64,000 nucleotides of DNA. It comes from an uncultured Litoreibacter sp. Its GTDB lineage: Bacteria > Pseudomonadota > Alphaproteobacteria > Rhodobacterales > Rhodobacteraceae. The DNA is taken from contig CANNGL010000004.1 in NCBI GenBank assembly GCA_947504205.1, positions 186,001 through 250,000 on the forward strand. Direction: 5' to 3'. Of this stretch, positions 42,994 through 52,889 are shown one piece after another (the first letter of the stretch is position 1; each line of letters begins with the position of its first letter). Made by a program: the position numbers and the translations under genes. Below the pieces are notes generated by a model. The model was not told where the DNA came from. It searched no databases and saw nothing but the letters and a program-made list of their open reading frames with translations.

Positions 42994-44688
42994 TCACAGC
43001 TCCACTGTTTTGGGACGTTTCCGTTCGAACCACATCACGATCATGATGCGGGTCACGAAGATCGCGGTGAATACGGATGTCAGGATGCCGAGGCCAAGCG
43101 TGATTGCAAAGCCGCGTACCGGGCCAGAGCCCATGGCAAACAAGATTACGGCTGTAATGAAGGTCGTGATATTGGCGTCCAGAATTGCTGAAAGCGCTTT
43201 TTCATACCCAAGTTCAATGGCGCGCGCTGGCCCTTTGGCCGATTTAAGCTCTTCGCGGATACGCTCAAAGACAAGCACATTGGCATCGACCGCCATACCA
43301 ACGGTCAAGACGATCCCGGCAATGCCGGGCAAGGTCAAAGTGGCACCGATCAGCGACAGCAGACCGAAGATCAGGCCGATATTGATGATCAGCGCGACAT
43401 TGGCAAAGAGCCCGAACAGGCCGTAGCTGAGGAACATGAAGACCAGCACCGCCACAAAGGCGATGATCGTGGCGATCTTGCCTGCGTCGATACTGTCCTG
43501 TCCCAGTTCAGGCCCGATGGTGCGTTCTTCGAGGAAGGTCATCTCCGCAGGCAGGGCCCCTGCCCGAAGAAGAACGGCAAGGTTGGTCGATTCCTCAACC
43601 GTGAAGTTCCCGGAAATCTGGCCAGAGCCACCGGTAATGGCTTCGCGGATATTCGGAGCGGAAATAACCTCTTCATCCAGCACGATCGCGAAGGGCGAGC
43701 CTACGTTCTCGCCGGTATAGATACCGAATTTGCGACCACCCGCCGGATTGAACCGGAAGTTCACTGAGGGCAGGCCATTTTGGTCAAACGCAGGTTGGGC
43801 ATCGACCAGATCCTCCCCTGTAACGACGGGCGTTTGTTCCAGAACGTAGTATTGGCCCTGCTCCTGAGCATCGACAGACGGATAGATGACATTCCGGCCC
43901 GAGACAGGCTCATTCGGGTTGGTGGTGCGGCTGACCACGGGATTGAATGTCAGCTTGGCCGTGGTCCCGATCAGCTCTTTCAGTTCGGAGGCAGAGCCGA
44001 TGCCCGGCACTTGAATGAGGATCCGGCGCTCTCCCTGACGTTGAATAGTGGGTTCGCGGGTGCCAACCTCATCCACGCGGCGACGAATGATCTCCAACGA
44101 TTGCTGCATCGTGCGGTCATCGGTGGCAATGCGTTCAGCTTCGGTAAGTTTGATGATGATCAGATCACCGCGCGTGCTGACCTCGATATCATTCTGGCCG
44201 ACACCGGTAACTGACACGACCGGCGTTGCGATGCTGCGCACGAGTTGAGCCGCCCGCTGCGCCCCGTCCGGATTAGACAGCTTGATGTGCAATTCGCCCG
44301 CAGGCGCATTCTGACGGCGGATTGTCCCAATGGTGGCGCGTTCCGCCCGCAACACATCTCGTGCTTCGAGCCAGTAGCTATCCATGCGATCTTCGTAGAC
44401 ATCCTCGACGCTGACTTCGGCCAACAGATGTGCGCCACCTCGCAGATCAAGGCCCAGATTGACGAGCGCGGAGGGCAAAAACTCAGGCCAACCCGCACGA
44501 TAGTCTGCCACCTCTTGTTGGGTAGCGTCACTGATCAAAGGGTTGGACGTTGCGCCTGTTTCCTGAAACGCCACCGCATCATTGTGGTTTTCAACTGTCG
44601 TGTAAAAGGTGTTCGGAAGCGCGAGCGTGAGGCCCACGACAACCGTCAACCAGATCGTGATCCGTTTCCAAAGATCAATTTGCAGCAT
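42994..44688 (-). CDS. secD: Protein translocase subunit SecD
   Basis: 564 residues, six membrane segments with a large periplasmic P1 domain. LGLDLRGGAHLLAEVSVEDV (~78-97) is the D1-type motif, GGSGQISGNFTVEESTNLA leads into the membrane domain, and GMAVDANVLVFERIREE near 470 is the D4-type motif. It sits between yajC and secF in the usual order. Confidence 0.96.
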   Translation of the reverse strand: MLQIDLWKRITIWLTVVVGLTLALPNTFYTTVENHNDAVAFQETGATSNPLISDATQQEVADYRAGWPEFLPSALVNLGLDLRGGAHLLAEVSVEDVYEDRMDSYWLEARDVLRAERATIGTIRRQNAPAGELHIKLSNPDGAQRAAQLVRSIATPVVSVTGVGQNDIEVSTRGDLIIIKLTEAERIATDDRTMQQSLEIIRRRVDEVGTREPTIQRQGERRILIQVPGIGSASELKELIGTTAKLTFNPVVSRTTNPNEPVSGRNVIYPSVDAQEQGQYYVLEQTPVVTGEDLVDAQPAFDQNGLPSVNFRFNPAGGRKFGIYTGENVGSPFAIVLDEEVISAPNIREAITGGSGQISGNFTVEESTNLAVLLRAGALPAEMTFLEERTIGPELGQDSIDAGKIATIIAFVAVLVFMFLSYGLFGLFANVALIINIGLIFGLLSLIGATLTLPGIAGIVLTVGMAVDANVLVFERIREELKSAKGPARAIELGYEKALSAILDANITTFITAVILFAMGSGPVRGFAITLGLGILTSVFTAIFVTRIMIVMWFERKRPKTVEL

Positions 44689-44718
44689 GGCGCGCGCCCT
44701 GCCCTTCTTGTTCGAGGG

Positions 44719-45036
44719 TTACTTCGCAGGTTCTGTTTTGTTCAGAACATTGGCAATCGTGGATTGAATAACGCGGACTTTCACGCCCTCTGCAATCTCG
44801 ACCTCAACCTCGCCATCGTCTTTGACCTTGGTGACCTTGCCGATCAAACCACCTTGGGTGACAACCTGATCACCACGGCGCAGGGCTGCAACCATCGCCT
44901 GATGTTCTTTCATCTTCTTTTGCTGTGGTCTGATCAGCAGGAAGTACATGATCGCGAAGATCAGGATCAGCGGAATGAAACTTGTGAACGCCCCTTGAGC
45001 GCCGGCGGCCTGTGCATAGGCGGGTGAGACGAGCAT
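44719..45036 (-). CDS. yajC: Sec translocon accessory subunit YajC
   Basis: 105-residue single-pass inner-membrane protein: hydrophobic FIPLILIFAIMYFLLIRPQQKK (residues ~20-41) followed by a basic-acidic cytoplasmic domain with GDQVVTQGGLIGKV. First gene of the yajC-secD-secF-TSUP-Mth938 run, 30 bases before secD. Confidence 0.94.
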   Translation of the reverse strand: MLVSPAYAQAAGAQGAFTSFIPLILIFAIMYFLLIRPQQKKMKEHQAMVAALRRGDQVVTQGGLIGKVTKVKDDGEVEVEIAEGVKVRVIQSTIANVLNKTEPAK

Positions 45037-45207
45037 AATTGTCTTCCTATCTGTCGTATTCGGGCTCTGATGGCCCTGCTTTCAAAGTTGGCGCACCCTA
45101 TCCGTGACCGCGCAGGGGTGCAACGGGTTTACCGCCGGTTTTGGCACCTCTAGTTTGAACAAATAGGGATTGTGTTTTTGAGTTTGAACGGCTGGGCGGG
45201 ATTTCTT

Positions 45208-45948
45208 GTGAAACGATGGTTTGAATGGCTGGTCTCGTTGGCGATTGCATTGGGCGCAATTGGCGCGGCGCAAGCGCAATCCAAGCCGCTGGTGATCGCC
45301 GACAGTCAGCGCGACAGATGGTCGGCCATCGGGAAGCTGAACATTAACGGCTATCGCTCGGCAGGGTCCTGCACGGGCACGCTGATAGCCCCTGATCTGG
45401 TCCTGACCGCAGCACATTGCGTGGTGAACCCCAAGCTGCTTCTGCCCTACCCGCTCTACCGCATCCAGTTTGTCGCGGGGTGGCACAAGGGAGAGCATCG
45501 CGGGGCCGCAACGGCCAAGGCGGTTTGGGTGCACCCCGATTACGACATGACGACCGAGGCCGAACGCTATGCCAATCCCAAGAACACCGGCCGCGACATC
45601 GCCCTGATCGTTCTAACCCAACCGATTGATGGCATCGTGCCCGCCACCGTGTCTGACATGCCTGGCAGCGGGGGACCGGTGGCCTTGCTCGGGTACCGGC
45701 GCGATCGTCCGGATATCCTGACGGATTATTCCGGTTGCAGCTCCCCTGCCTCACTCGGCGGAATTGTTCTGCTGTCTTGTGCCGTGGTCGAAGGCACCTC
45801 TGGCGCGCCGATTTTTCGAAAGTCAGAGGATGGGTGGGAGATCATCGGGGTTGTGTCTTCCCGCCGCGAAGGCGCCAAAGGGCCGCGCAGTATGGGGGCG
45901 GCGGTGGATCAAGGCGTGCTCAAACGGGTGCGGTCAGGCGGGGAATGA
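45208..45948 (+). CDS. Secreted trypsin-like serine protease (S1, V8-like)
   Basis: 246 residues from a GTG start. Signal peptide KRWFEWLVSLAIALGAIGAAQA, then His in VLTAAHCVV, Asp in GRDIALIVL and Ser in VEGTSGAPIF, a full chymotrypsin-fold triad. The serine box is GTSGAP rather than GDSGGP, as in several bacterial S1B/V8-like proteases. Two cysteine pairs are visible. A GTG 12 codons upstream (45172) would also read in frame but adds residues before the basic signal start. It is divergent from yajC. Confidence 0.85.
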   Translation: MKRWFEWLVSLAIALGAIGAAQAQSKPLVIADSQRDRWSAIGKLNINGYRSAGSCTGTLIAPDLVLTAAHCVVNPKLLLPYPLYRIQFVAGWHKGEHRGAATAKAVWVHPDYDMTTEAERYANPKNTGRDIALIVLTQPIDGIVPATVSDMPGSGGPVALLGYRRDRPDILTDYSGCSSPASLGGIVLLSCAVVEGTSGAPIFRKSEDGWEIIGVVSSRREGAKGPRSMGAAVDQGVLKRVRSGGE

Positions 45949-46029
45949 TCCATTAGCCCTTCAAATGCCGCACGGATTGAGGCATAGGCAGCGCACGATA
46001 AACCCAAACTTAGAAAAGGACACGTTGCC

Positions 46030-47322
46030 ATGCATGATATTCGCATGATCCGTGAGGCCCCCGAGGCCTTTGACGCTCGCTTAGCCCGCAGGGGTCTGGC
46101 GTCCGTGTCCTCTGAAATTTTGGCCATCGACAGCGCCCGCCGCGCGAAAATTCAGGCGGCCGAGGAAGCCAAGGCCGAGCAGAACCGTGCCTCGAAAGAG
46201 GTGGGGGCCGCCAAGGCTAAGGGTGACGAGGCTGAATTCGAACGCCTGCGCGCCCTGGTTGGCGAGAAAAAGGATGAAGTGGCGCGGCTGAATGATGAAG
46301 CCAAGGCTGAAGACGCCAAGCTTAACGACATCCTGATGGGCCTGCCAAATCTGCCGTTTGAAGACGTGCCTGATGGCGCAGACGAAGACGACAATGTGGA
46401 GATCCACCGGTGGGGTACGCCGCGACGCTTCCCGTTCCAGCCTTTGGAGCATTACCAGCTGCCCAGCGTGACACCTGGCATGGATTTCGAGACGGCAGCG
46501 AAGCTGTCGGGCTCGCGCTTTGTGCTGCTGTCTGGATCGATTGCCCGTATTCACCGGGCCTTGGCGCAGTTTATGCTGGACACTCACATCAACAAAAACG
46601 GCCTGACCGAGACATGGGCACCGGTTCTGGTCAATGAAGCGATGATGTATGGCACCGGTCAGCTGCCCAAGTTTGGTGAAGACAGCTACAAAACCACCGA
46701 GGGCATGTGGCTGATCCCAACATCAGAAGTCACGCTCACCAATATCGTGAACGGGGTGACGATCGAGGAAAGCTATCTGCCACGCCGCTACACGGCGCAT
46801 TCCCAGTGCTTCCGGTCGGAAGCGGGATCGGCAGGGCGCGATACGGCAGGCATGTTGCGCCAGCACCAATTCGAGAAGGTCGAGATGGTGTCGGTGACGC
46901 ATCCCGACAACTCGCGCGCGGAGCTGGACCGGATGACGGAATGCGCTCAGGGCATTCTCGAAGCCTTGCTGCTGCCCTACCGGACGGTCGTCCTGTGCAC
47001 TGGCGATATGGGCTTTGGGGCGCGGCGCACCCATGACATCGAGGTCTGGCTGCCCGGTCAAGGCAAGTATCGCGAGATCAGCTCGTGCTCTGTCTGCGGT
47101 GACTTTCAGGCGCGCCGAATGAATGCGCGCTTCAAGCCTGCCGATGGTGGCAAACCGGATTTCGTGCATACCTTGAATGGATCTGGTCTGGCCGTGGGCC
47201 GTTGTCTGATTGCTGTTCTTGAGAACGGGCAACAAGAGGACGGTTCGGTCGAGTTGCCGCTGGCTTTGCACCCCTATCTTGGTGGCAAGAAAACCCTCGA
47301 TCCGCTGGGCACGCTGATCTAG
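46030..47322 (+). CDS. serS: Seryl-tRNA synthetase
   Basis: Charges tRNA-Ser and tRNA-Sec. 430 residues, class II. The N-terminal coiled-coil arm is plain ([20 protein letters not shown] onward, ~38-105), motif 2 region [12 protein letters not shown] and [25 protein letters not shown], and motif 3 [16 protein letters not shown] are present. AAAGGA precedes the ATG. Its place near surE-pcm and tatABC is the standard alphaproteobacterial neighbourhood. Confidence 0.97.
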   Translation: MHDIRMIREAPEAFDARLARRGLASVSSEILAIDSARRAKIQAAEEAKAEQNRASKEVGAAKAKGDEAEFERLRALVGEKKDEVARLNDEAKAEDAKLNDILMGLPNLPFEDVPDGADEDDNVEIHRWGTPRRFPFQPLEHYQLPSVTPGMDFETAAKLSGSRFVLLSGSIARIHRALAQFMLDTHINKNGLTETWAPVLVNEAMMYGTGQLPKFGEDSYKTTEGMWLIPTSEVTLTNIVNGVTIEESYLPRRYTAHSQCFRSEAGSAGRDTAGMLRQHQFEKVEMVSVTHPDNSRAELDRMTECAQGILEALLLPYRTVVLCTGDMGFGARRTHDIEVWLPGQGKYREISSCSVCGDFQARRMNARFKPADGGKPDFVHTLNGSGLAVGRCLIAVLENGQQEDGSVELPLALHPYLGGKKTLDPLGTLI

Positions 47323-47328
47323 GGCCTG

Positions 47329-48246
47329 TTACGCGTCCGGGTCATTCTTGGGCGCGTAACCATTGGCGACGAACCAACGAGCAATCACTGATAAAAGTGA
47401 GACTTGTGAGCCGTACATGCAGGATTGCACCGGACGGCCCAGATAGCCGTTTATATCCGCCTCTAGCGCGTCAGCCCCGGCATCCTGAAGCCAGAACCGC
47501 ATCCGCGACAAAACGCTGAAAAGATCGTGCACTTCCGAAAAGCTGTAGCGCGTTCCGCCATTCTCTGGAGCAAATCGCTGCTCGATCACAGAGCTTCGCG
47601 GCGGGTCGCACTCCCGAAACGTGGTCTGCTGGACAGAACGAATTGCCCCGTCATCTTCAACGTCATAGGCCATCACACGACCCAGATAGCTGTGGCGGAT
47701 GGTTGCGCTCTCAAAATCTGTCTGATTGACACCGTCGACCTCGAAGCTCACTTCGAAATAGCCATCCTCCGAAGCTGGCCCGCATTCGCGCATGGCCATT
47801 TTCTTGTCGGCTTTGATCAGCAGAGCGTCCGCGGCATTTTCTGGCGACAACTCGATGAAGCAGTTACCGGATCGATGCAACTCGCCCGCCGGAATTGTGT
47901 CGAGCGTACAAATCGCACGGGTTCCGCCGAGCCAAAGAAAGAACCAGGCACAACTGAGGATCAGATAAAGCCATGCCGCGGCGGCGTCGCCCCGCCCATC
48001 AACCGCATATTCCGCCAGATGCGTCGCGAAGGCGATCAGGGGCAATATCAGAGTGGTGGCGATCGACAGGCCCAGCACGTCGATATGAGAGGCGGGCCAG
48101 ATCGCAAGGATCGCGGCGGCAACAAGGGCAACGGTCAGGCCTACGCCAATCGCGGCAGATGGCGAAAAGGCAAGCAAGGCACTCAGGCCCGGAAGGGCGG
48201 CAACAAGGGCGATCAGGCGGCGCTGGCGGTAGATGGAATAGAGCAT
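47329..48246 (-). CDS. Membrane protein of unknown function
   Basis: 305 residues. The first ~115 residues hold three to four membrane helices (LIALVAALPGLSALLAFS, AIGVGLTVALVAAAILAIWPA, LGLSIATTLILPLIAFATHL, WLYLILSCAWFFLWLGG). The remaining ~190 are soluble with five cysteines and no motif I recognise. ATG 48246 has GAGGAT upstream; longer readings lack a ribosome site. It lies between serS and a divergent TspO-like gene and interrupts the usual serS-surE adjacency. Confidence 0.72.
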   Translation of the reverse strand: MLYSIYRQRRLIALVAALPGLSALLAFSPSAAIGVGLTVALVAAAILAIWPASHIDVLGLSIATTLILPLIAFATHLAEYAVDGRGDAAAAWLYLILSCAWFFLWLGGTRAICTLDTIPAGELHRSGNCFIELSPENAADALLIKADKKMAMRECGPASEDGYFEVSFEVDGVNQTDFESATIRHSYLGRVMAYDVEDDGAIRSVQQTTFRECDPPRSSVIEQRFAPENGGTRYSFSEVHDLFSVLSRMRFWLQDAGADALEADINGYLGRPVQSCMYGSQVSLLSVIARWFVANGYAPKNDPDA

Positions 48247-48356
48247 ATATCCTCGTATCTTTTTCGCCCCTGCCCTTGCTTGCTGGTCAAATCGGGCCAT
48301 TTTCCGACTGCAACCGGGGCATTTCCGCGACCGGACGGTGCAATTGGAGCGGCGAT

Positions 48357-49061
48357 ATGAAAGCATGGCTGGTTTTGTTGGCGGCACTCGCGTTTGTGAT
48401 CTCGCCTTTTGTGGTCGAAGGCTTTGCCGGATTCCGCCCTGATCAGTTCCCGATCCCGCAAGACAACGCGCCCGTGCAGCCCGCGGGATATGCGTTTTCG
48501 ATCTGGGGTGTGATCTATCTCTGGCTTCTGCTTCACGCGGTATTGGGTGTTTGGAAGCATCGCGATGATCCGGCATGGGAGCCAACCCGTTGGCCAATGA
48601 TTATCTCCCTTGGTGTCGGCGCGCTGTGGTTGAAGGTTGCGACCATATCGGTGATCTGGGCCACTGTGTTGATCTGGGTGATGTGCCTGAGCGCGCTCTG
48701 GGCGGTGTTCATGGGCAGGCAGGGCGGGCCGAAATGGGCGCTCGCCTGGCCACTCGGCCTTTATGCAGGCTGGTTGTCTGCCGCCTCGCTCGTGTCACTG
48801 GGACTGCTTGGAGCGGGATATGGCATCTTTGGTGATGCGCTGTTCTGGGGCTGGGTCATGGTTCTGGTGGCCATTGGATTTGCCTGGATGAACCAGATGA
48901 CCTTCGTCGGTGTCTGGACCTATGCCGCAGCCGTGGCTTGGGCGCTGATCTCGATTGCGGTTAAGAATTACCCGGATCAATGGGCGCTAGCGGCGGTTGC
49001 CCTACTGGGCGCTGTGTTGATTGCAGCACTGGCTGTACGTCAACGCAGTCAGACAAGCTGA
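48357..49061 (+). CDS. TspO/MBR-like multipass membrane protein
   Basis: 234 residues with seven hydrophobic segments. GYAFSIWGVIYLWLLLHAVLGVW (~52-74) with the early FAGFRPDQFPIPQDNAPVQPAGYAFSIWG context (by positions ~24-60) recalls tryptophan-rich sensory/TspO-related proteins, but the family's five-helix length is exceeded, so the call is cautious. Fifteen or more tryptophans are present. GGAG lies upstream. No function can be assigned. Confidence 0.68.
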   Translation: MKAWLVLLAALAFVISPFVVEGFAGFRPDQFPIPQDNAPVQPAGYAFSIWGVIYLWLLLHAVLGVWKHRDDPAWEPTRWPMIISLGVGALWLKVATISVIWATVLIWVMCLSALWAVFMGRQGGPKWALAWPLGLYAGWLSAASLVSLGLLGAGYGIFGDALFWGWVMVLVAIGFAWMNQMTFVGVWTYAAAVAWALISIAVKNYPDQWALAAVALLGAVLIAALAVRQRSQTS

Positions 49062-49124
49062 GGCGTCTTTACGCCTCTTGACCTTCGGGATAAGCCTGAA
49101 CCCGTACAAAACGGCGGGGCAGCA

Positions 49125-49919
49125 ATGCGTATTCTCATCACCAATGACGACGGCATTAACGCGCCGGGGCTAAAAGTTATTCATGCAATCGCAACAGATG
49201 TTGCAGGCCCCGATGGAGAGGTCTGGACTGTCGCACCCGCCTTCGAAAAGTCAGGTGTTGCCCATTGCATCAATTACGCCCACCCCACGATGATCGCCCA
49301 GATGGGCCCGCGCGAATTTGCAGCGGAAGGCGCACCTGCTGATTGCGTGCTGGCCGGGCTGCACGAGGTGATGGACAGCCCGCCCGATCTGGTTCTCTCA
49401 GGCGTGAACAAAGGCAATAACTCTGCCGAGAACACTGTTTATTCCGGCACGATCGGCGCAACCATGGAAGCTGCGCTACAAGGCATCAAATCCATCGCCA
49501 TGTCGCAATATTTCGGTCCGGACAATGCCGGTTTGGACAATCCGTTCGAGGCATCTGCCAATCACGGCGCTGATCTGGTGCGCGCCCTTTTGCAATCCGA
49601 CGTCTGGGGCGGTGGCAGCCACATCCATGGCTACGCCACGTTTTTCAACGTAAACTTTCCTCCGGTCGCCTCGGCGGACGTGAAAGGCACGCGGGTCGTG
49701 GCCCAAGGGCGGCGTCCAAGCGGGGGCTTCGGTGTGGAGGCACATTTGCCCCCTAACGGTCGCAAATATCTTTGGATCAAGGGCAACCCTCAGAATGTCG
49801 CCTCGGGCGACAATACGGATGCGACTGTCAATCTGGATGGCTATATCTCCGTCACTCCGATGCGTTGCGATCTGACAGCCCATGACCTGATCGGTGATGT
49901 GGAGCGCCATTTGGGATGA
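49125..49919 (+). CDS. surE: 5'/3'-nucleotidase SurE
   Basis: Metal-dependent survival-protein phosphatase that hydrolyses nucleoside monophosphates. 264 residues; the metal site [11 protein letters not shown] (Asp8, Asp9), SGVNKGNN and [16 protein letters not shown] are the family's conserved blocks. Its stop overlaps the pcm start by ATGA, the classical surE-pcm coupling. Confidence 0.96.
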   Translation: MRILITNDDGINAPGLKVIHAIATDVAGPDGEVWTVAPAFEKSGVAHCINYAHPTMIAQMGPREFAAEGAPADCVLAGLHEVMDSPPDLVLSGVNKGNNSAENTVYSGTIGATMEAALQGIKSIAMSQYFGPDNAGLDNPFEASANHGADLVRALLQSDVWGGGSHIHGYATFFNVNFPPVASADVKGTRVVAQGRRPSGGFGVEAHLPPNGRKYLWIKGNPQNVASGDNTDATVNLDGYISVTPMRCDLTAHDLIGDVERHLG

Positions 49920-50557
49920 CCCTCGACGCGGAAGCAAAAATGCAGTTTCTGTTTGCGCTGCGCTCCAAGGGCGTCATGGATAAACGCGTTCTGACCGCCA
50001 TGGAGAAGGTGGACCGCGGCGCCTTTATCACGGGCCATTTCGCGGAACGGGCCTATGAAGACGTGCCCTTGCCGATTGCCTGTGGCCAAACGATCTCGCA
50101 GCCCTCGGTGGTCGGCATGATGACGCAGGCGCTGGACGTGCAACCCCGCGACAAGGTTCTGGAGGTCGGAACGGGTTCTGGCTATCAGGCTGCGATCCTG
50201 AGCCACCTTGCCCGACGTGTATACACCATTGACCGCCACGCCCGGCTCACCCGCCCCGTGCGCAAGATGTTTGAAGACATGGACATCACCAACGTCACCG
50301 TTTTGACGGGCGACGGGAGCTTTGGCGTGCCTGAACAATCGCCCTTTGATCGCATCATCGTGACGGCTGCGGCAGAAGACCCCCCCGGTCCCCTCTTGGC
50401 GCAACTGCGAGAGGGGGGTATCATGGTTGTACCGGTTGGGCAGTCGGATGCGGTGCAGAGCTTGATAAAGGTGACGCGCGGTCCGGAAGGCTTTGAATAT
50501 GAAGAGCTTTTACCGGTACGTTTTGTGCCCCTTCTTGAGGGGTTGGGACAGGAATAA
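49916..50557 (+). CDS. pcm: Protein-L-isoaspartate O-methyltransferase
   Basis: Repairs isoaspartyl damage with S-adenosylmethionine. 213 residues; [17 protein letters not shown] substrate region, SAM motif [16 protein letters not shown] (~80-94), and [21 protein letters not shown]. Coupled to surE upstream and followed after 47 bases by an NlpD-like lipoprotein gene, the same order as in many proteobacteria. Confidence 0.96.
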   Translation: MTLDAEAKMQFLFALRSKGVMDKRVLTAMEKVDRGAFITGHFAERAYEDVPLPIACGQTISQPSVVGMMTQALDVQPRDKVLEVGTGSGYQAAILSHLARRVYTIDRHARLTRPVRKMFEDMDITNVTVLTGDGSFGVPEQSPFDRIIVTAAAEDPPGPLLAQLREGGIMVVPVGQSDAVQSLIKVTRGPEGFEYEELLPVRFVPLLEGLGQE

Positions 50558-50604
50558 ACGATGAGGCCCCACAAAGGAGGCCCGCGATTTTGAGGAAGAG
50601 TGCT

Positions 50605-51726
50605 ATGCGGAACAGGCGTTTCAGCAGATTTTTGCCAGTTGTGGTTTTGGGGTTTGGTCTTTCGGCCTGTGATGATCTGACGAATGGCTTTGCTAATCTC
50701 GATCTTGATTTACGGGGCGAAGCTGGAGGATTGGACACCTCGGATGCGGCACGGCAAGCAACACAGCCCCGGCCGGATCCCGATGGCCAAGGCATTTTGT
50801 CTTACCCCAACTACCAAGTGGCTGTTGCCGAACGCGGCGATACCGTCGCAGATGTGGCGAACCGGATTGGCTATAATCCAACAGAGCTTGCCAGATATAA
50901 CGGAAGACAAGTCACAGACCGCCTCAATCAGGGCGAAGTGATCGCCCTGCCACGCAAAATTGCGACCAGCCCAACCGGTAACGGGCGTGATATCACCGCC
51001 ATCGCGACAAGCGCGATTGATCGGGCCGGTCCGGCCTCAGCGCAAGTGACGACCAACCGTATCGATGGGCCTGAACCCATTCGCCACCGGGTCGAGCGCG
51101 GTGAAACTGCCTTCTCGATCGCCCGCCTCTACAAGGTCTCTCCGCGAGCCTTGAACGATTGGAACGGTTTGGGGCCGGATTTGGCGGTTCGTGAAGGCCA
51201 GTTCCTTCTAATCCCGGTCGTCAAGGTCGATGAAAAGCCGAAAGCTGTGGAAACTGCCGCCATCGCAACCGGCGCTGGCACGCGCGTTCCGGAGCCGCCA
51301 TCCGCCAAGAAGCCTTTGCCGGAGCCGGTTGAACCGGTCGCCGCCCCCGCCGTGAAACAGCCTACTGCTACAGCACCGACTGGGTTCTTGCAGCCCGTAT
51401 CTGGCTCGGTCCTGCGACCTTATCGCAAAGGCAAGAATGACGGCATCGATATCGCTGCCGGGACCGGAACAGCGGTGAAAGCCGCAGCAGGTGGCACGGT
51501 TGCAGCGATCACCAAAGATACCGATCAAAAAGCCATTCTTGTGCTGCGTCACCCAAACAATGTTCTGACGGTTTATGCCAATATCTCGGACATCACGGTC
51601 AAGAAGGGCGACAAAGTCAGTCGCGGGCAATCCGTGGCCAAGGTGGGGGCCGGATCGCCTCCATTCCTGCACTTTGAAGTTCGAGAAGGTTTCGAAAGCG
51701 TTAACCCCTCGAAATATTTGAAGTAA
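50605..51726 (+). CDS. NlpD-like lipoprotein with two LysM domains and degenerate M23 (LytM) domain
   Basis: 373 residues. Signal with lipobox LSAC at Cys22, LysM 1 around AERGDTVADVANRIGYNPTEL (~78), LysM 2 RVERGETAFSIARLYKVSPRAL (~157, listed by its ends), a Pro/Ala/Lys-rich linker, and a C-terminal M23 fold. The first zinc His of HxGxD is missing (KNDGIDIAAG) and the later one reads YANI instead of YAHL, while LHFEVREG is intact. This pattern fits the non-catalytic LytM activators (NlpD/EnvC) that switch on amidases. GAGGAAG upstream supports ATG 50605 over TTG 50590. Confidence 0.88.
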   Translation: MRNRRFSRFLPVVVLGFGLSACDDLTNGFANLDLDLRGEAGGLDTSDAARQATQPRPDPDGQGILSYPNYQVAVAERGDTVADVANRIGYNPTELARYNGRQVTDRLNQGEVIALPRKIATSPTGNGRDITAIATSAIDRAGPASAQVTTNRIDGPEPIRHRVERGETAFSIARLYKVSPRALNDWNGLGPDLAVREGQFLLIPVVKVDEKPKAVETAAIATGAGTRVPEPPSAKKPLPEPVEPVAAPAVKQPTATAPTGFLQPVSGSVLRPYRKGKNDGIDIAAGTGTAVKAAAGGTVAAITKDTDQKAILVLRHPNNVLTVYANISDITVKKGDKVSRGQSVAKVGAGSPPFLHFEVREGFESVNPSKYLK

Positions 51727-51845
51727 ATTGATACCCTCCGAGGCCGAATTAGGGCTTTCGGGGGGAATTTCGGCAAGGTTTTTCCAGTGTTTTGACGCAA
51801 TTGGCTCCTATCTAAACGTCAGACGCACAAACGGAAAAGCCAACT

Positions 51846-52889
51846 ATGCCGATCTATTACGGCTACAGTAACGCGATATTTGGAACGCAGAGCACGGTGA
51901 ACGGCGCTGCGTTCGACTATAATTTTGCGCCTCCAACCGGGTCGACCTGGAGCTGGACCGGCGTGTCTACAAGCTTCAATGTGCGAGAGAATGACGGGGC
52001 CTCGAACTATAACGGGGATCCCACCAACGAACAGGTGTCGACGCAGGAGCAAATCGGTCAGACTTGGGAACAGGTCACCGAAATTGGGGGCACGTTCCAA
52101 CAAACCGTCTATGACTACACCTTTACCGTAACCGCAGGCGACGGGACCGTTTACCGGGTTGCTGTTATCGATGTTGATCTCAACAATGACAACGATCTCA
52201 GTGATGCGGGCGAAGACGGCTACTATCTTGTCTTCCCGGATGGCATCCCGCCGGTCGGTCAAAACTATACCGTCAACGGCATCACAGATAACAGCACGTC
52301 CATTCCGCACGCGACTTTGGGCGCCACAATCGTCTGTTTTGCGAAGGGCACACGCATCTCGACGCCTGATGGCACACGCAACATCGAAGAGTTGCAAGCC
52401 GGTGATCTGGTGTTCACAAGGGATATGGGGCCACAGCGCCTGATCTGGACTGGCTCGCGAGAGGTCGAAGCACAGGGTGACTTCGCTCCGATCGTGATCA
52501 GCGCAGGCGCTTTGGGCAATGACCGGGACCTGATCGTCTCCCCGCAACACCGCATTTTGCTGTCAGGATGGCAGGCCGAGCTGCATTTTGGCGAGGCCGA
52601 GGTTCTGGTGAAGGCAAAGGATCTTGTGGATGGCGACCGCATCTATCGCCGCGCTGGCGGAACCGTCAGCTATCACCACATATTGTTTGATCGCCATCAG
52701 ATCGTCTTTGCCGAAGGTGCGCTCGCAGAAAGCCTGCATGTCGGGCCACAAGCGATTTCCGCATTGGAGCGCGGGCCGCAGCAGGAATTGCTGAAGCTCT
52801 TTCCCAATCTCAGATATGCAGATGTACCGGTGATGGATGCGGCGCGGATCAGCCTTAAGCCATTCGAGGCCGGCTGCTTGACCAGCTAA
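51846..52889 (+). CDS. Hint-domain protein (Hedgehog/intein-like, Hint_2)
   Basis: 347 residues. Residues 1-~160 form an Asn/Asp/Thr-rich, secreted-looking region with AVIDVDLNNDNDLSDAGEDG. The Hint domain starts at Cys164 (VCFAKGTRISTPDG, EELQAGDLVFTRD) and includes SPQHRILLSGW and EVLVKAKDLVDG. Such stand-alone Hint proteins are abundant in Roseobacters, often with RTX or secreted domains; autoprocessing before Cys164 is possible. No C-terminal splicing His-Asn pair is present, so protein splicing is unlikely. It has no operon partners. Confidence 0.85.
   Translation: MPIYYGYSNAIFGTQSTVNGAAFDYNFAPPTGSTWSWTGVSTSFNVRENDGASNYNGDPTNEQVSTQEQIGQTWEQVTEIGGTFQQTVYDYTFTVTAGDGTVYRVAVIDVDLNNDNDLSDAGEDGYYLVFPDGIPPVGQNYTVNGITDNSTSIPHATLGATIVCFAKGTRISTPDGTRNIEELQAGDLVFTRDMGPQRLIWTGSREVEAQGDFAPIVISAGALGNDRDLIVSPQHRILLSGWQAELHFGEAEVLVKAKDLVDGDRIYRRAGGTVSYHHILFDRHQIVFAEGALAESLHVGPQAISALERGPQQELLKLFPNLRYADVPVMDAARISLKPFEAGCLTS

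Noticed and set aside
52329-52889. Splicing intein in the Hint-domain gene
   Set aside because: There is no C-terminal His-Asn and following nucleophile, and no interrupted host protein; it is a stand-alone Hint protein.
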